Made by a program: the position numbers and the translations under genes. Under the pieces are notes generated by a model, which made no database searches, was not told the origin of the DNA, and worked only from the letters and a program-made list of their open reading frames with translations. Of a stretch of DNA of 64,000 nucleotides, positions 50,332-59,506 are shown piece after piece (position 1 is the stretch's first letter; each line of letters begins with the position of its first letter). This DNA is from Nocardia crassostreae (GTDB taxonomy: Bacteria; Actinomycetota; Actinomycetes; Mycobacteriales; Mycobacteriaceae): positions 110,297 through 174,296 of the forward strand of contig NZ_BDCH01000001.1 of NCBI RefSeq assembly GCF_001613405.1. Direction: 5' to 3'.

Positions 50332-50342
50332 ATAGTTTTTCA

Positions 50343-50378
50343 CGCCCGGGTGCGCCGCAGGGGGTGCGCACCCGGGCG
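50343..50378. repeat. 13-bp perfect hairpin in the non-coding tract
   Basis: CGCCCGGGTGCGC (50343-50355) and its exact complement (50366-50378) flank a 10-base loop. A T-rich TATAGTTTTT precedes it; TTCTC follows. No gene on either strand ends here, so it is not an obvious terminator and may belong to an unannotated RNA. Confidence 0.5.
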
Positions 50379-51236
50379 TTCTCGTCGTCTGGTCCGCCTC
50401 CCGCAGCTACATCCATTGCACCGCGCTCGGCCAGACCGCGCGCGACACGTATCGGGCACATTCAACGATAAGCCGAATCCCGTGCCGCCGGGGCAATCCC
50501 GGTTCTTCGGGAATTCACCAGTCGGTCACCGTATCCGGAAAGCGCACCCTGCGTGAGGTGTACCGGAAAGTCAGTTAGCCAGCCCGCCCCCTATCGAACA
50601 CCGCAATTTCGCAGCTACCAGCTGGGCGATTGGTCCAAATAGCCGAATTCGCCCCTATCCCAAGGATGTTCGATCCACCGGTCATGCCCGCCCGAGCCAC
50701 CCCCATCGGCACGGCATCACCGTCGGATCGACGCCATCCCCACGGCGCCGGCGCCGGCTCCGACCGGTTGTCACCCCCCAACCCAAATTGATTGCCACAC
50801 ATTACCATTGGATGATATTCCCAACCGGCCTGAGCGAAACAAACTGAGTGGCAACGCGATTGCCGGACACGCCGGGGCGGGGCGGGTCAGCGGGCGCTCA
50901 CCTCCGCGCCCGGCCCGCCCGCCCGAGACCCGGCCGCCCACCGGAACCCGGGCCACCGCCCCCGGGTGCCCCACCGACCGGTCCGCACGCTCCCGGCATC
51001 CCCAACCTTCCCCCGATCCGCCCACCGCCTCCCCAGCGCGCTCCCCTCGATTCGGACCCGCCCATCCCCCTTCGAGCCCCCAGCGCGATCGCCCGCCCAC
51101 CCCGCAACCCCCGGCGACACCGCCCCGCCGCGCCACCCGCGCCAACGTCATTGACCTGTGCAAACATCCGGCGTCACACCACAATCGGATACTCGTTTAA
51201 CAACTGGCCGACCGGCACCGTAAACTGTCGTCCCGC
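50379..51236. other. Gene-poor interval with a C-rich strand-skewed block
   Basis: No convincing coding sequence was found in these 858 bases. The first half is of normal composition with scattered A/T. From about 50880 to 51130 the plus strand is almost all C with some G, A and T, giving strong strand asymmetry and long spurious frames of Pro, Arg and Ala (plus strand) or Gly and Arg (minus strand). The end runs into tRNA-Lys. A degraded gene, a spacer, or an RNA with polypyrimidine character are possible. Confidence 0.5.
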
Positions 51237-51309
51237 GCCCCTATAGCTCAGTTGGTAGAGCTACGGACTTTTAATCCGCAGGTCCCAGGTTCGAGCCCTG
51301 GTGGGGGCA
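51237..51309 (+). tRNA. tRNA-Lys (TTT)
   Basis: A 73-base cloverleaf: acceptor GCCCCTA/TGGGGGC, D-arm AGCTCAGTTGGTAGAGCT, anticodon loop CTTTTAA (TTT), T-arm CCAGGTTCGAGCCCTGG, discriminator A. CCA is not encoded. Confidence 0.97.
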
Positions 51310-51340
51310 CACATCTGCCCGTATGGGCAGGCGATACGCC

Positions 51341-51371
51341 GAGGGGCCCGAACACCGCGTTCGGGCCCCTC
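51341..51371 (+). terminator. 13-bp hairpin after tRNA-Lys
   Basis: GAGGGGCCCGAAC (51341-51353) pairs perfectly with GTTCGGGCCCCTC (51359-51371) around a 5-base loop. A smaller hairpin CTGCCC/GGGCAG precedes it (51315-51330). There is no T tract, as is common for actinobacterial terminators. Confidence 0.65.
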
Positions 51372-51465
51372 GCCACATCTGCGAATCTGTGGCAATCTGT
51401 CCGTTTTTCGCCTACCGTGACCTGAGTAGGGCTTTTCCGGGACCCCATCAACTCAGGCGGAGTTC

Positions 51466-52059
51466 ATGACTTCCTTCGATGACCTGCTCTCCCAAGTACC
51501 CGTCGCCCAGATCGCCGATAAGCTCGGTGTCGACCAAGCCACCGCGACCACGGCAATCAGCGCGGCGATTCCGGTTCTCCTCGGCGGGCTACAGGCAAAA
51601 GCCAGCAACCCCGACGCGGCGACGGAGATAGAAGGCCAGATCGCCAAGCAGCCCGACGACCTGCTCGACGGCGGCGTCAATATCGACCAGGTCGATGTCG
51701 CCGGTGGCGACAAGATCGTCGACCAGACCTTCGGCGCGGAGAAGAACACCGTGATGAGCGCCCTGGGCAATGTCGGCGGCAGCAATATCACCCAGGACCT
51801 CATGGGCAAGCTGCTGCCCATGCTGGCCCCCATCGTGCTCGCCTATATCGGCAAGAAGGCCATGGGCGGCGGTGCGAGCACGCAGGCCGCCGGTGGCGGC
51901 GGCGGACTCGGTGACATTCTGGGTAGCCTGCTCGGTGGAGCGACCGGCGGCAAGGGCGGCGGCGGACTGGGCGACATTCTCGGCTCAGCGCTCGGCGGCA
52001 AGGACGCCGGCAACGTGCTCGGCAACGTGCTGGGCGGACTGCTCGGCGGCAAGAAGTGA
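51466..52059 (+). CDS. DUF937 domain protein with glycine-rich tail
   Basis: A 197-residue protein. Residues 1-130 match DUF937 (YidB-like): FDDLLSQVPVAQIADKLGVDQATATTAISAAIPVLLGGLQ, GNVGGSNITQDLMGKLLPMLAPIVLAYIGKKAMGG. The rest is made of Gly-rich repeats of the type GGGGLGDILGSLLGGA. No signal peptide is evident. The function is not known. ATG 51466 is the clear start. Confidence 0.85.
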   Translation: MTSFDDLLSQVPVAQIADKLGVDQATATTAISAAIPVLLGGLQAKASNPDAATEIEGQIAKQPDDLLDGGVNIDQVDVAGGDKIVDQTFGAEKNTVMSALGNVGGSNITQDLMGKLLPMLAPIVLAYIGKKAMGGGASTQAAGGGGGLGDILGSLLGGATGGKGGGGLGDILGSALGGKDAGNVLGNVLGGLLGGKK

Positions 52060-52134
52060 GATCACACCGAATTCCGGTGTGCGGCTAACGAACTGCGGCC
52101 CACGGCGATAGACAGTCGCCGCGGGCCGCGTTCA

Positions 52135-52150
52135 TGTGACATCCCTCACG
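52135..52150. promoter_or_regulatory. Crp-like site upstream of desA
   Basis: TGTGACATCCCTCACG fits TGTGA-N6-TCACA with one mismatch, 118 bases before the desaturase start. Control of desA genes by Crp has been described in mycobacteria. Confidence 0.5.
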
Positions 52151-52267
52151 GGTGCCGCAATGACGCACTTGTGAGTTTCACATCACCCTACGGTCACGTA
52201 GGGTATGGGCTCGGCGGCAGGCCGGCGAGGGAAGACAGCACACCGCACGACAACGAAGGGCACATAC

Positions 52268-53230
52268 ATGGCAAGGGATCTGACTCAACTCGAACTGCTC
52301 ACGGAGTTGGAGCCGGTTGCCGCGGAGAACGTCGATCGCCACCTCTCCCTGGCCAAGGAATGGCATCCGCACGACTACGTGCCGTGGGACGAGGGACGCA
52401 ACTTCGCCGCCATGGGCGGCATCGACTGGGATCCGGAACAGTCGAAGCTGAGCGAACTGGCCAAGGCGGCCATGATCACCAACCTGCTCACCGAGGACAA
52501 CCTCCCCTCCTACCACCGTGAGATCGCCGAGAACTTCTCCCAGGACGGCGCCTGGGGCACCTGGGTCGGTCGCTGGACCGCCGAGGAGAACCGGCACGGC
52601 ATCGTCATGCGCGACTATCTGGTCGTCACCCGCGGCGTGGATCCGGTCGCCCTGGAACAGGCGCGCATGATCCACATGACCAACGGATTCGCCTCTCCCA
52701 CAGTGGAAGACGCCGGCTTCCTGCACTCGGTCGCGTACGTGACCTTCCAGGAGCTGGCCACCCGCGTCTCGCACCGCAATACCGGCAAGGTGTGCGACGA
52801 CCCCATTGCCGACCGCATGCTCCAGCGCATCGCGGCCGACGAGAACCTGCACATGATCTTCTACCGGAACATGTGCGGCGCCGCCCTGGACCTCTCGCCC
52901 GATCAGGCGCTCAAGGCCATCACCCTGATTCTGGAGAACTTCCAGATGCCGGGCGCGGGCATGCCCAACTTCCGCCGCAATGGCGTGCTCATGGCCAAGC
53001 ACGGCATCTACGACCTGCGCCAGCACCTCGAAGAGGTGGTCAATCCGGTGCTCAAGAAGTGGAAGATCTTCGAGCGCGACGACTTCACCGCCCGCGGTGA
53101 CGCGGTCCGCAACCGCCTCGGCGAGTTCCTGGAGAAGCTGTCCAAGGACGTCGTGAAGTTCGAGGAACAGCGCGACCGCATGCTCGCCCGCGAGGCGGCC
53201 AAACGCGAGCGCGAGCTCCAGGACGCGTAG
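52268..53230 (+). CDS. desA1: Acyl-ACP desaturase, DesA type
   Basis: A 320-residue soluble di-iron desaturase that would introduce a double bond in an ACP-bound acyl chain, required for mycolic acid synthesis in mycobacteria. The di-iron ligands are visible: the EENRH motif (Glu106, Glu107, His110) and the second DENLH motif in IAADENLHMIFYR. The dimer-forming helices are of normal length. ATG 52268 (MARDLTQLELL) is chosen over an upstream frame at 52205. The gene is followed by dusB, LCP and phoU, the order of Rv0824c-Rv0821c. A Crp-like site lies upstream. Confidence 0.92.
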   Translation: MARDLTQLELLTELEPVAAENVDRHLSLAKEWHPHDYVPWDEGRNFAAMGGIDWDPEQSKLSELAKAAMITNLLTEDNLPSYHREIAENFSQDGAWGTWVGRWTAEENRHGIVMRDYLVVTRGVDPVALEQARMIHMTNGFASPTVEDAGFLHSVAYVTFQELATRVSHRNTGKVCDDPIADRMLQRIAADENLHMIFYRNMCGAALDLSPDQALKAITLILENFQMPGAGMPNFRRNGVLMAKHGIYDLRQHLEEVVNPVLKKWKIFERDDFTARGDAVRNRLGEFLEKLSKDVVKFEEQRDRMLAREAAKRERELQDA

Positions 53231-53271
53231 GCGCCGGTGGGGGGGGCTTCGCCCCCACACCCCCAGCTGAA

Positions 53272-53315
53272 AAAGAGGGGGGTCCGTGGGCCTGAGCCCC
53301 CGGACCCCCCTCTTT
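53272..53315. terminator. Strong 15-bp terminator hairpin after desA
   Basis: AAAGAGGGGGGTCCG (53272-53286) pairs perfectly with CGGACCCCCCTCTTT (53301-53315), with an inner GGGC/GCCC hairpin. The A and T ends make it work in both directions. A looser hairpin with G8/C5 precedes it (53237-53258). Confidence 0.85.
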
Positions 53316-53385
53316 GCCCCCTTTCATGCGCAGCGCAGAGGTATGTGTCCCCGGGCACAGTCGCCGTGATGAGACACTGGTCGGC

Positions 53386-54537
53386 ATGACAACCTCGATC
53401 GAAGCCCCCCGGACCGCTTTGCGAATCGGCCCCTACCCGGTCGATCCGCCGGTCGTGCTGGCTCCGATGGCGGGCATCACCAATGTCGCCTTCCGCACGC
53501 TGTGCCGGGAGTTCGGCAGCGCGACCTCGATCTACGTGTGCGAGATGATCACCGCGCGGGCGATCGTCGAGCGCAATGAGAAGACGCTGCACATGATGGC
53601 GTTCGGGCCCGACGAGAGCCCGCGGTCCATGCAGCTCTACGGCGTCGACCCGAAGACCCTCGGCGAGGCCGTGCGCATCGTCGTCGGCGAGGGCTGGGCC
53701 GACCACATCGACCTCAATCTGGGCTGTCCCGTGCCCAAGGTGACCCGGCTGGGCGGCGGCGCGGCGCTGCCGTACAAGCGGCAGCTGTTCCGCGACATCA
53801 TGAAGGCGATGGTGTCGGCCGCCGAACCGGCGGGCGTGCCGGTGACCGTGAAGTTCCGCATCGGCATCGACGACGAGCACCTCACCTATCTCGACACCGG
53901 CCGCATCGCCGCCGCGGAGGGCGCCAAAGCGGTTGCCCTGCACACCCGTACGGCGGCGCAGCGCTACTCCGGCGAGGCCGACTGGAGCGCCATCGCGCGG
54001 CTCAAGGAGGCCGTCACCGATATCCCGGTGCTCGGCAACGGCGATATCTTCAGCGCCGCCGACGCCGTGCGCATGATGGCCGAAACCGGCTGCGACGGTG
54101 TCGTGGTCGGGCGCGGCTGCCTGGGCCGCCCGTGGCTGTTCGCCGAACTCGAGGCCGCGCTGCGCGGCGAACCCCTTCCGGCCCCGCCGAATCTGGGCAA
54201 GGTCGGCGAAATCCTGTACCGGCACGCCAGTTTGCTCGTCGCCCACGACGGCGAGGAGAAGGGCATGCGGGATCTGCGCAAGCATATGGCCTGGTACCTC
54301 ATGGGGTTCCCGGTCGGCGGCGATCTGCGCCGCTCCTTCGCGACCGTGGGCAGCCTGGCCCAATTGCAGGAGCTGATCGGCAAACTCGACCCCACCGCAC
54401 CCTTCCCCAAGGATGCCGAGGGCCCGCGCGGTCGGCAGGGCTCGCCGGGCAAGGTGTCGCTGCCGCACGGCTGGCTCGACGATCCCGAGGATCCCACCGT
54501 CCCGTGCGCCGCCGACGTAATGCACAGCGGCGGCTGA
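53386..54537 (+). CDS. dusB: tRNA-dihydrouridine synthase, DusB type
   Basis: A 383-residue FMN enzyme that reduces uridine in tRNA D-loops. The TIM-barrel landmarks are visible: VLAPMAGITNVAFRTLCREFG, catalytic Cys in DLNLGCPVPKVTRLGGGAAL, VTVKFRIGI, ALHTRTAAQRYSG and GVVVGRGCLGRPWLFAEL. A C-terminal helical tRNA-binding part follows. ATG 53386 (MTTSIEAPRTALRIG) is chosen because the further upstream frame has no family sequence. The M. tuberculosis counterpart is Rv0823c. Confidence 0.94.
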   Translation: MTTSIEAPRTALRIGPYPVDPPVVLAPMAGITNVAFRTLCREFGSATSIYVCEMITARAIVERNEKTLHMMAFGPDESPRSMQLYGVDPKTLGEAVRIVVGEGWADHIDLNLGCPVPKVTRLGGGAALPYKRQLFRDIMKAMVSAAEPAGVPVTVKFRIGIDDEHLTYLDTGRIAAAEGAKAVALHTRTAAQRYSGEADWSAIARLKEAVTDIPVLGNGDIFSAADAVRMMAETGCDGVVVGRGCLGRPWLFAELEAALRGEPLPAPPNLGKVGEILYRHASLLVAHDGEEKGMRDLRKHMAWYLMGFPVGGDLRRSFATVGSLAQLQELIGKLDPTAPFPKDAEGPRGRQGSPGKVSLPHGWLDDPEDPTVPCAADVMHSGG

Positions 54538-54687
54538 AAATATCGCCTCCCGCGTTCCCGAACCGATCGCCGTACCCCTGGCAGACTTTTCTGTGAGCTA
54601 CACCCGGTGGATTCCCGTTCGAGTGGTCCATCGTGGCGGAATCGTTATCATGACGGTCGGCATCGAATAGCAAAGTGAGGTTCGTTG

Positions 54688-56847
54688 GTGGGTGACGATC
54701 GGTACGGGCGTACGCCACGGCCCGGAGGTCGCGCCCCGTGGGAGCGCTACCCCGCGGACGAGGACGCCCAGTCATCCACCGGCCGCCGCGCGCGCCACGG
54801 CGATTCCGCGACGCCCGGCTCCGCGCCCATCTCGGTGCAGGATCTGGTCGAACGCGTGGACAGCGAGCGCAAGTCGCGTCGCCGCCGCCGCCGGGCCGAA
54901 CCCGAGCCCCCGGCCGCGCCGCCCGCGGCCGCCACACCCGACGACGACGAATCGATCGCCCCCGGCCGCACCCGCCGCCACGGCGATACCGTCGGCTGGC
55001 CGCCCGCGGCCAACGGCGCCCGGCGCACCGTGCCCGGAGAGCCGCCCGCCGCCAATAGCGCTCGCCGTCCCGCCGATCCGGGCACGACCGGCGCCCGCCG
55101 CGCAGTCACGCCGGACTCCGCCGCCGCCAAGACTTCTCAGTACGCGGCCGTGGAATCCACCGGGAAGCGCCGGGTCGACCCCGCCGCGGATCCGGTCACC
55201 GAAGAGCTACCCGCGATCACCGATCCGCCCCCGGTACGCGCCAAGTCCGCCAAGACGCCGCGCGCCGCCCGCGTCGAATCGCCCGCCGACTATCCGACCA
55301 CCGCCCTGCCGACCCCGGTTGGCGCACAGTCCGTCTCGCGGCTGACCGCCAGCAGGCGCCGCCGCAATCGCAAGATGCAGATCGCCGGGCGCAGTGCGCT
55401 CGCCGTCTTCGCGGTGCTCACCATGCTGATCACCGGCACCGGCTGGAGCTATCTGAAGACCAAGGACAACGGCTTCAACCAGGTGACCGCCATCGATCCG
55501 AACTCCCCGGACGTGGTCGACGCCAATGCCCAGTACGGCGATGAGAACTTCCTCGTCATCGGCACCGACACCCGCGCGGGCGTGAACGCCGGGCTGGGCG
55601 CGGGCACCACCGAGGACGCCGAGGGCGCGCGCGCCGACACGGTCATGCTGGTGAACATTCCGGCCAATCGCGATCGCGTGGTCGCGGTGTCGTTCCCGCG
55701 CGATCTGGATGTCACGCGGCCGGTCTGCGAGGGCTGGGACAACGACAAGGGCACCTACACGGGCGAATCCTTCCCGTCGGCCATCGGCGACAAGCTCAAT
55801 GCCGTCTACGCGCTAGGCGGGCCGAAATGCCTGACCAAGGTGATCCAGAAGCTGTCCGGCCTCAAGATCAACCACTTCGTCGGAATCGATTTCGCCGGTT
55901 TCGAATCCATGGTGGACACCATCGGCGGCGTGGAGGTCTGCGCCACCAAGCCGCTCATCGACGACACGCTCGGCACCATTCTCACCGAGCCCGGTAAGCA
56001 GATCGTCAACGGCGCCACCGCCCTCGACTATGTGCGCGCCCGGCACGTGTACGGCGAGGAACGCAGCGACTACGACCGCATCAGCCGCCAGCAGCGGTTC
56101 CTGTCCTCGCTGCTGCGCGGGGCGCTGTCGAGCAAGGTGCTGTTCGATCCGGGCAAGCTGAACGGGTTCATCAACGCCTTCGCCAACCACTCGTTCATGG
56201 ACAACGTCACCACCAAGGACCTGCTCATGCTCGGGCAGTCGCTGCGGAAGGTGGAGGCCGGGGCCATCACCTTCCTCACCGTGCCCACGGCGGGAACCAC
56301 GTCCTACGGCAATGAGATTCCGCGCGAATCCGATATCAAGGCCATCTTCCGCGCGGTCATCGACGATCAGCCGCTGCCCGGTGAGAAGGCGCCCGATCCG
56401 GAGACCACCACCACCGAGGAAGCGCCCAGGCCCAAGCTCACCGCGGTCGATCCGAGCAATGTGTCGGTGCAGGTCTCCAATGGCTCCGGCATCGGCGGCA
56501 TCGCCTCGACCACCGCCACCAAACTGTCCAATCAGGGCTTCCAGATCTACAGCACCGGCAACTACGCCGAGGGCACCTCGCCCAAGACCAAGGTCCGCTA
56601 CTCCAGCGGGCAGGAGGCGGCGGCCGCCACCGTGGCCAGCGCCATCCCCGGCTCGAGCCTCGAGGCCGCCACCGGATTGGGCAGCATCGTGGAGGTCGTG
56701 CTGGGCGCCGACTACGCCGCAACCATCAAGACGCCGACCGCCTTCGGGCAGACCCTGCCGGACGCGCCGATCTCCACCGATGCGGCGCAGGTCACACTCC
56801 CGTCCGACCTGGAACATGTGAACGCGGCCGACGACACGTGTAAATAG
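54688..56847 (+). CDS. LytR-CpsA-Psr (LCP) ligase with LytR_C domain
   Basis: A 719-residue membrane protein that would transfer a lipid-linked polymer (arabinogalactan in this order) to peptidoglycan. A long basic and Pro/Ala-rich cytosolic head (1-230) is followed by one membrane helix (about 234-252). The LCP domain has NFLVIGTDTRAG, RADTVMLVN, VAVSFPRDLDV and a later HFVGIDFAGFESMVDTIGG and RARHVYGEERSDYDRISRQQ with the conserved Arg/Asp residues. A LytR_C domain (about 585-690) ends the protein. GTG 54688 is preferred (TTG 54685 adds one residue); AAAGTGAGG precedes it. Matches Rv0822c by position. Confidence 0.9.
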   Translation: MGDDRYGRTPRPGGRAPWERYPADEDAQSSTGRRARHGDSATPGSAPISVQDLVERVDSERKSRRRRRRAEPEPPAAPPAAATPDDDESIAPGRTRRHGDTVGWPPAANGARRTVPGEPPAANSARRPADPGTTGARRAVTPDSAAAKTSQYAAVESTGKRRVDPAADPVTEELPAITDPPPVRAKSAKTPRAARVESPADYPTTALPTPVGAQSVSRLTASRRRRNRKMQIAGRSALAVFAVLTMLITGTGWSYLKTKDNGFNQVTAIDPNSPDVVDANAQYGDENFLVIGTDTRAGVNAGLGAGTTEDAEGARADTVMLVNIPANRDRVVAVSFPRDLDVTRPVCEGWDNDKGTYTGESFPSAIGDKLNAVYALGGPKCLTKVIQKLSGLKINHFVGIDFAGFESMVDTIGGVEVCATKPLIDDTLGTILTEPGKQIVNGATALDYVRARHVYGEERSDYDRISRQQRFLSSLLRGALSSKVLFDPGKLNGFINAFANHSFMDNVTTKDLLMLGQSLRKVEAGAITFLTVPTAGTTSYGNEIPRESDIKAIFRAVIDDQPLPGEKAPDPETTTTEEAPRPKLTAVDPSNVSVQVSNGSGIGGIASTTATKLSNQGFQIYSTGNYAEGTSPKTKVRYSSGQEAAAATVASAIPGSSLEAATGLGSIVEVVLGADYAATIKTPTAFGQTLPDAPISTDAAQVTLPSDLEHVNAADDTCK

Positions 56848-56912
56848 CAGCGGCACCGATGTTCACCCACCGTTGGTGACTTGGTCAGCAGCTACTACTA
56901 ATGTCTTGACTC

Positions 56913-57584
56913 ATGCGTGTCATCTACAACGAACAAATGGCCGAGCTCGCCGATCTGCTCGGCGGCATGGCCGGGCTCGCCGGATCGGCGATGGAGCGGG
57001 CGACCAACTCGCTGCTCGACGCCGATCTCGAGCTCGCGGAGCAGGTGATCACCGAGTACGACCGCATTGCCGAGATGATCCAGCTGGCCGAGGAGAAGGC
57101 GTTCGCGCTGCTGGCCCTGCAGGCCCCCGTCGCCGGTGATCTGCGGCAGGTGGTCAGCGCCATTCAGATCGTCTCCGACGTCAACCGCATGGGCGCGCTC
57201 GCCCTGCACGTGGCCAAGATGACGCGGCGGCGCTTCCCGGCGCACGCCGTGCCCGAGGCGGTCAACAGCTACTTCGCCGAAATGGGCCGCATCGCGGTCA
57301 AGATGAGCGCCACCGCCAAGGAGGTGCTGGAGACCCGCGATCCGGAGCGGGCCGCCAAGCTCACCGATGACGACGAGGCGATGGACGATCTGCGCAAGCA
57401 TCTGTTCACGCTGATCATGGATCGCGACTGGGACCACGGCGTGCCGTCCGCGGTCGACGTGGCGCTGCTGGGCCGCTACTACGAGCGGTTCGCCGACCAT
57501 GCCGTGGAGATCGGGCGCCGGGTGGTGTTCCTGGTGACCGGCGTGCTGCCGCCGGACCCGGACTCGGAGAAAGAGACGCTCTAG
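56913..57584 (+). CDS. phoU: Phosphate signalling protein PhoU
   Basis: A 223-residue all-helical protein with two PhoU repeats: residues 10-95 ([36 protein letters not shown], then [35 protein letters not shown]) and 110-205 ([24 protein letters not shown], then [19 protein letters not shown]). The metal-binding E/DxxxD positions ([17 protein letters not shown]) are kept. It restrains the phosphate two-component response together with the Pst transporter. The M. tuberculosis counterpart is phoY2 (Rv0821c). It starts 65 bases after the LCP gene. Confidence 0.94.
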   Translation: MRVIYNEQMAELADLLGGMAGLAGSAMERATNSLLDADLELAEQVITEYDRIAEMIQLAEEKAFALLALQAPVAGDLRQVVSAIQIVSDVNRMGALALHVAKMTRRRFPAHAVPEAVNSYFAEMGRIAVKMSATAKEVLETRDPERAAKLTDDDEAMDDLRKHLFTLIMDRDWDHGVPSAVDVALLGRYYERFADHAVEIGRRVVFLVTGVLPPDPDSEKETL

Positions 57585-57668
57585 GACCCACTCCCGGGGC
57601 CCTCAGGGGCAAGCCCCTGAAACCCCCTCGAGCCCCGGAGCCCTCCGGAACCTGGGACATAGGCACGA

Positions 57669-57706
57669 CTTCGGCACCCGCACACGACACGGTGCGGGTG
57701 CCGAAG
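57669..57706. terminator. 15-bp bidirectional terminator between phoU and the MFS gene
   Basis: CTTCGGCACCCGCAC (57669-57683) pairs perfectly with GTGCGGGTGCCGAAG (57692-57706) around an 8-base loop, between converging genes. A short CAGGGGC/GCCCCTG hairpin (57604-57619) comes first. Confidence 0.8.
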
Positions 57707-57711
57707 CGTAT

Positions 57712-59349
57712 TCAGCTCTCGACAGAATCTGTTGGGCTGGACTGCTTCTCACGCCAGCCCAGCAGGATGGAGTTGCCCCGCTGCGGCTTCCAGGGCAGCG
57801 CCAGGGCGACGATCACCACGGCGACCAGAATGGTGCCCACCGCGACGTAGGAGGCCGCCTGCGCGCCCGCCAGGGCGGCGGCCTTCATGGCGTGGATGAG
57901 GTCGGTCTTCGCTTGCAGCAGTAGCGGATTCACCGGGGCCTTGATGACCTCCAGGACGCTGATCGGGGTATTGCTCGCCAGCTCCTTCTGCTGGTCGTTC
58001 ATGATCTGGTCCGGGATGGACTCGATCCGGCCGCCCACGCGCTGGGTGTAGACCGTCGTCATGATGGAGCCCAGCAGCGCCACGCCCAGCGCGCCGCCCA
58101 CTTCGCGGGTGGTGTCGTTGACCGCGGAACCCGCGCCCGCTTCCTCCAAAGGCACCGAGCCCATGATGGATTCGGTGGCCGGACCCTGAACCACCGCGAA
58201 GCCCAGGCCCATCAGGATCATCGAGATGACAACCGGTCCCAGATACGGGGTTTCGACCTTCGTCTGCCCCGCGATGTACATGGCGATGGCCAGGATGAGC
58301 AGCCCGGTCACCAGCATGGCCGTGGTGCCGAGCCGCTGCGCCAGCATGGTCGCGATGGGCGCGCCGAAGCCGACGGCAATGGCGAACGGCAGTGAGTGGA
58401 TGCCGAATTCGAGCGGCGAGAGCTCCTTCACGCCCTGGAAGTACTGGGTGATCAGGAACAGGAACCCGAATGCGCTGAAGTAGGACACGGTGATCGCCAG
58501 GGACGGCACCGCGAATCGCCGATTACGGAACAAACGCATATTCAGCACAGGGGTTTTCACCCGCAGCTCCCACCCGACGAACACCGCCAGCGCCACCACC
58601 GCGAGCGCATAGCCCACCAGGCTCTGGGTGGACAGCCAGCCGTGCTTGGGCGCCTCGATGATCGAGTAGACCAGCATGGTCACACCCGCCAGCGACAACA
58701 CGATGCCGATCTTGTCGAGGCGGTCCACATGCTCGGCCCGCGACTCCGGAACGGTGATCAGCACGGCCGCGATGGCGATCAGCGCCACCGGCACATTGAT
58801 CCAGAAGACCGAGTGCCAGCTGAAGTGCTCGAGCAGCCAGCCGCCCACCGTCGGCCCGATGGCGACGGCAATGCCCTCCATGGCCGTCCACGCGGCAATG
58901 GCCGCGGCGCGCTCGCGGGCCTCGGTGAAGATATTCGTGATCAGGGCGAGCGTCGCCGGGAACACGACGGCCGCGAACACACCCATACCGGCGCGGGCCG
59001 CGATGACCTGCCCGAGCCCGGAGGACAGCGCCCCCGCGCCGGACATGGCCGCCACGCCGATCAGGCCGATGATCATGAACTTGCGCCGCCCGTACCGGTC
59101 GCCGAGGTGCCCCATGGCCAGCAGGAGCCCGGAGAACACCAGGGTGAACGCGTCCACGATCCACTGCAACCCGCTCATATCGGCCTGTAGCTGCACCGCC
59201 ATCGACGGCAGCGCCACATTCACGAGCGTGTTGTCCAGTACCACAAGCAGTTCCGCCAGGCAGATGGCGACCAGCGCCGCCACCCGTCCCCGTCGCGACA
59301 GGGTCGCCACGGTCTGTCCGGATCCCCGGCTCGCCATTGACACCGTCAT
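57712..59349 (-). CDS. DHA2 family MFS exporter (EmrB/QacA type)
   Basis: A 545-residue drug:proton antiporter with about 14 membrane helices. Motifs: LLVVLDNTLVNVALPSM in helix 1 (acidic D and N), GHLGDRYGRRKFM as motif A between helices 2 and 3, and the motif C region GGWLLEHFSWHSVFWINVPV. Substrates in this family are usually hydrophobic cations and antibiotics; the actual one is unknown. A TetR-type palindrome (59364-59379) directly precedes the start codon, but no TetR gene is next to it. Confidence 0.92.
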   Translation of the reverse strand: MTVSMASRGSGQTVATLSRRGRVAALVAICLAELLVVLDNTLVNVALPSMAVQLQADMSGLQWIVDAFTLVFSGLLLAMGHLGDRYGRRKFMIIGLIGVAAMSGAGALSSGLGQVIAARAGMGVFAAVVFPATLALITNIFTEARERAAAIAAWTAMEGIAVAIGPTVGGWLLEHFSWHSVFWINVPVALIAIAAVLITVPESRAEHVDRLDKIGIVLSLAGVTMLVYSIIEAPKHGWLSTQSLVGYALAVVALAVFVGWELRVKTPVLNMRLFRNRRFAVPSLAITVSYFSAFGFLFLITQYFQGVKELSPLEFGIHSLPFAIAVGFGAPIATMLAQRLGTTAMLVTGLLILAIAMYIAGQTKVETPYLGPVVISMILMGLGFAVVQGPATESIMGSVPLEEAGAGSAVNDTTREVGGALGVALLGSIMTTVYTQRVGGRIESIPDQIMNDQQKELASNTPISVLEVIKAPVNPLLLQAKTDLIHAMKAAALAGAQAASYVAVGTILVAVVIVALALPWKPQRGNSILLGWREKQSSPTDSVES

Positions 59350-59363
59350 CCGACACCTCCTAC

Positions 59364-59379
59364 TAAACCGATCGGTTTA
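59364..59379. promoter_or_regulatory. TetR-type operator TAAACCGATCGGTTTA before the MFS exporter
   Basis: A perfect 16-bp palindrome lies 14 bases upstream of the exporter ATG. Its form AAACCG-N2-CGGTTT is common in actinobacterial TetR-controlled exporter promoters. The regulator must be encoded elsewhere. Confidence 0.7.
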
Positions 59380-59506
59380 CCAACAGAGTCAGACTAACTG
59401 TTACTGACGGTTCCACACAACGGCGCGCCGGGTGTATGACGCAGGACACACCATTGCGGCCCGGTCCCGGCGGGAGGCCGGGGACCGGGCCGAATCGTCT
59501 TTTCGT

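Noticed and set aside
50771..51184. Frame on the minus strand in the gene-poor interval, Gly/Arg-rich
   Set aside because: The Gly and Arg content comes from the G-rich strand composition; no ribosome site or family similarity.
50808..51200. Frame on the plus strand in the same interval, Pro/Arg/Ala-rich
   Set aside because: Same composition artefact on the other strand; the end runs towards tRNA-Lys.
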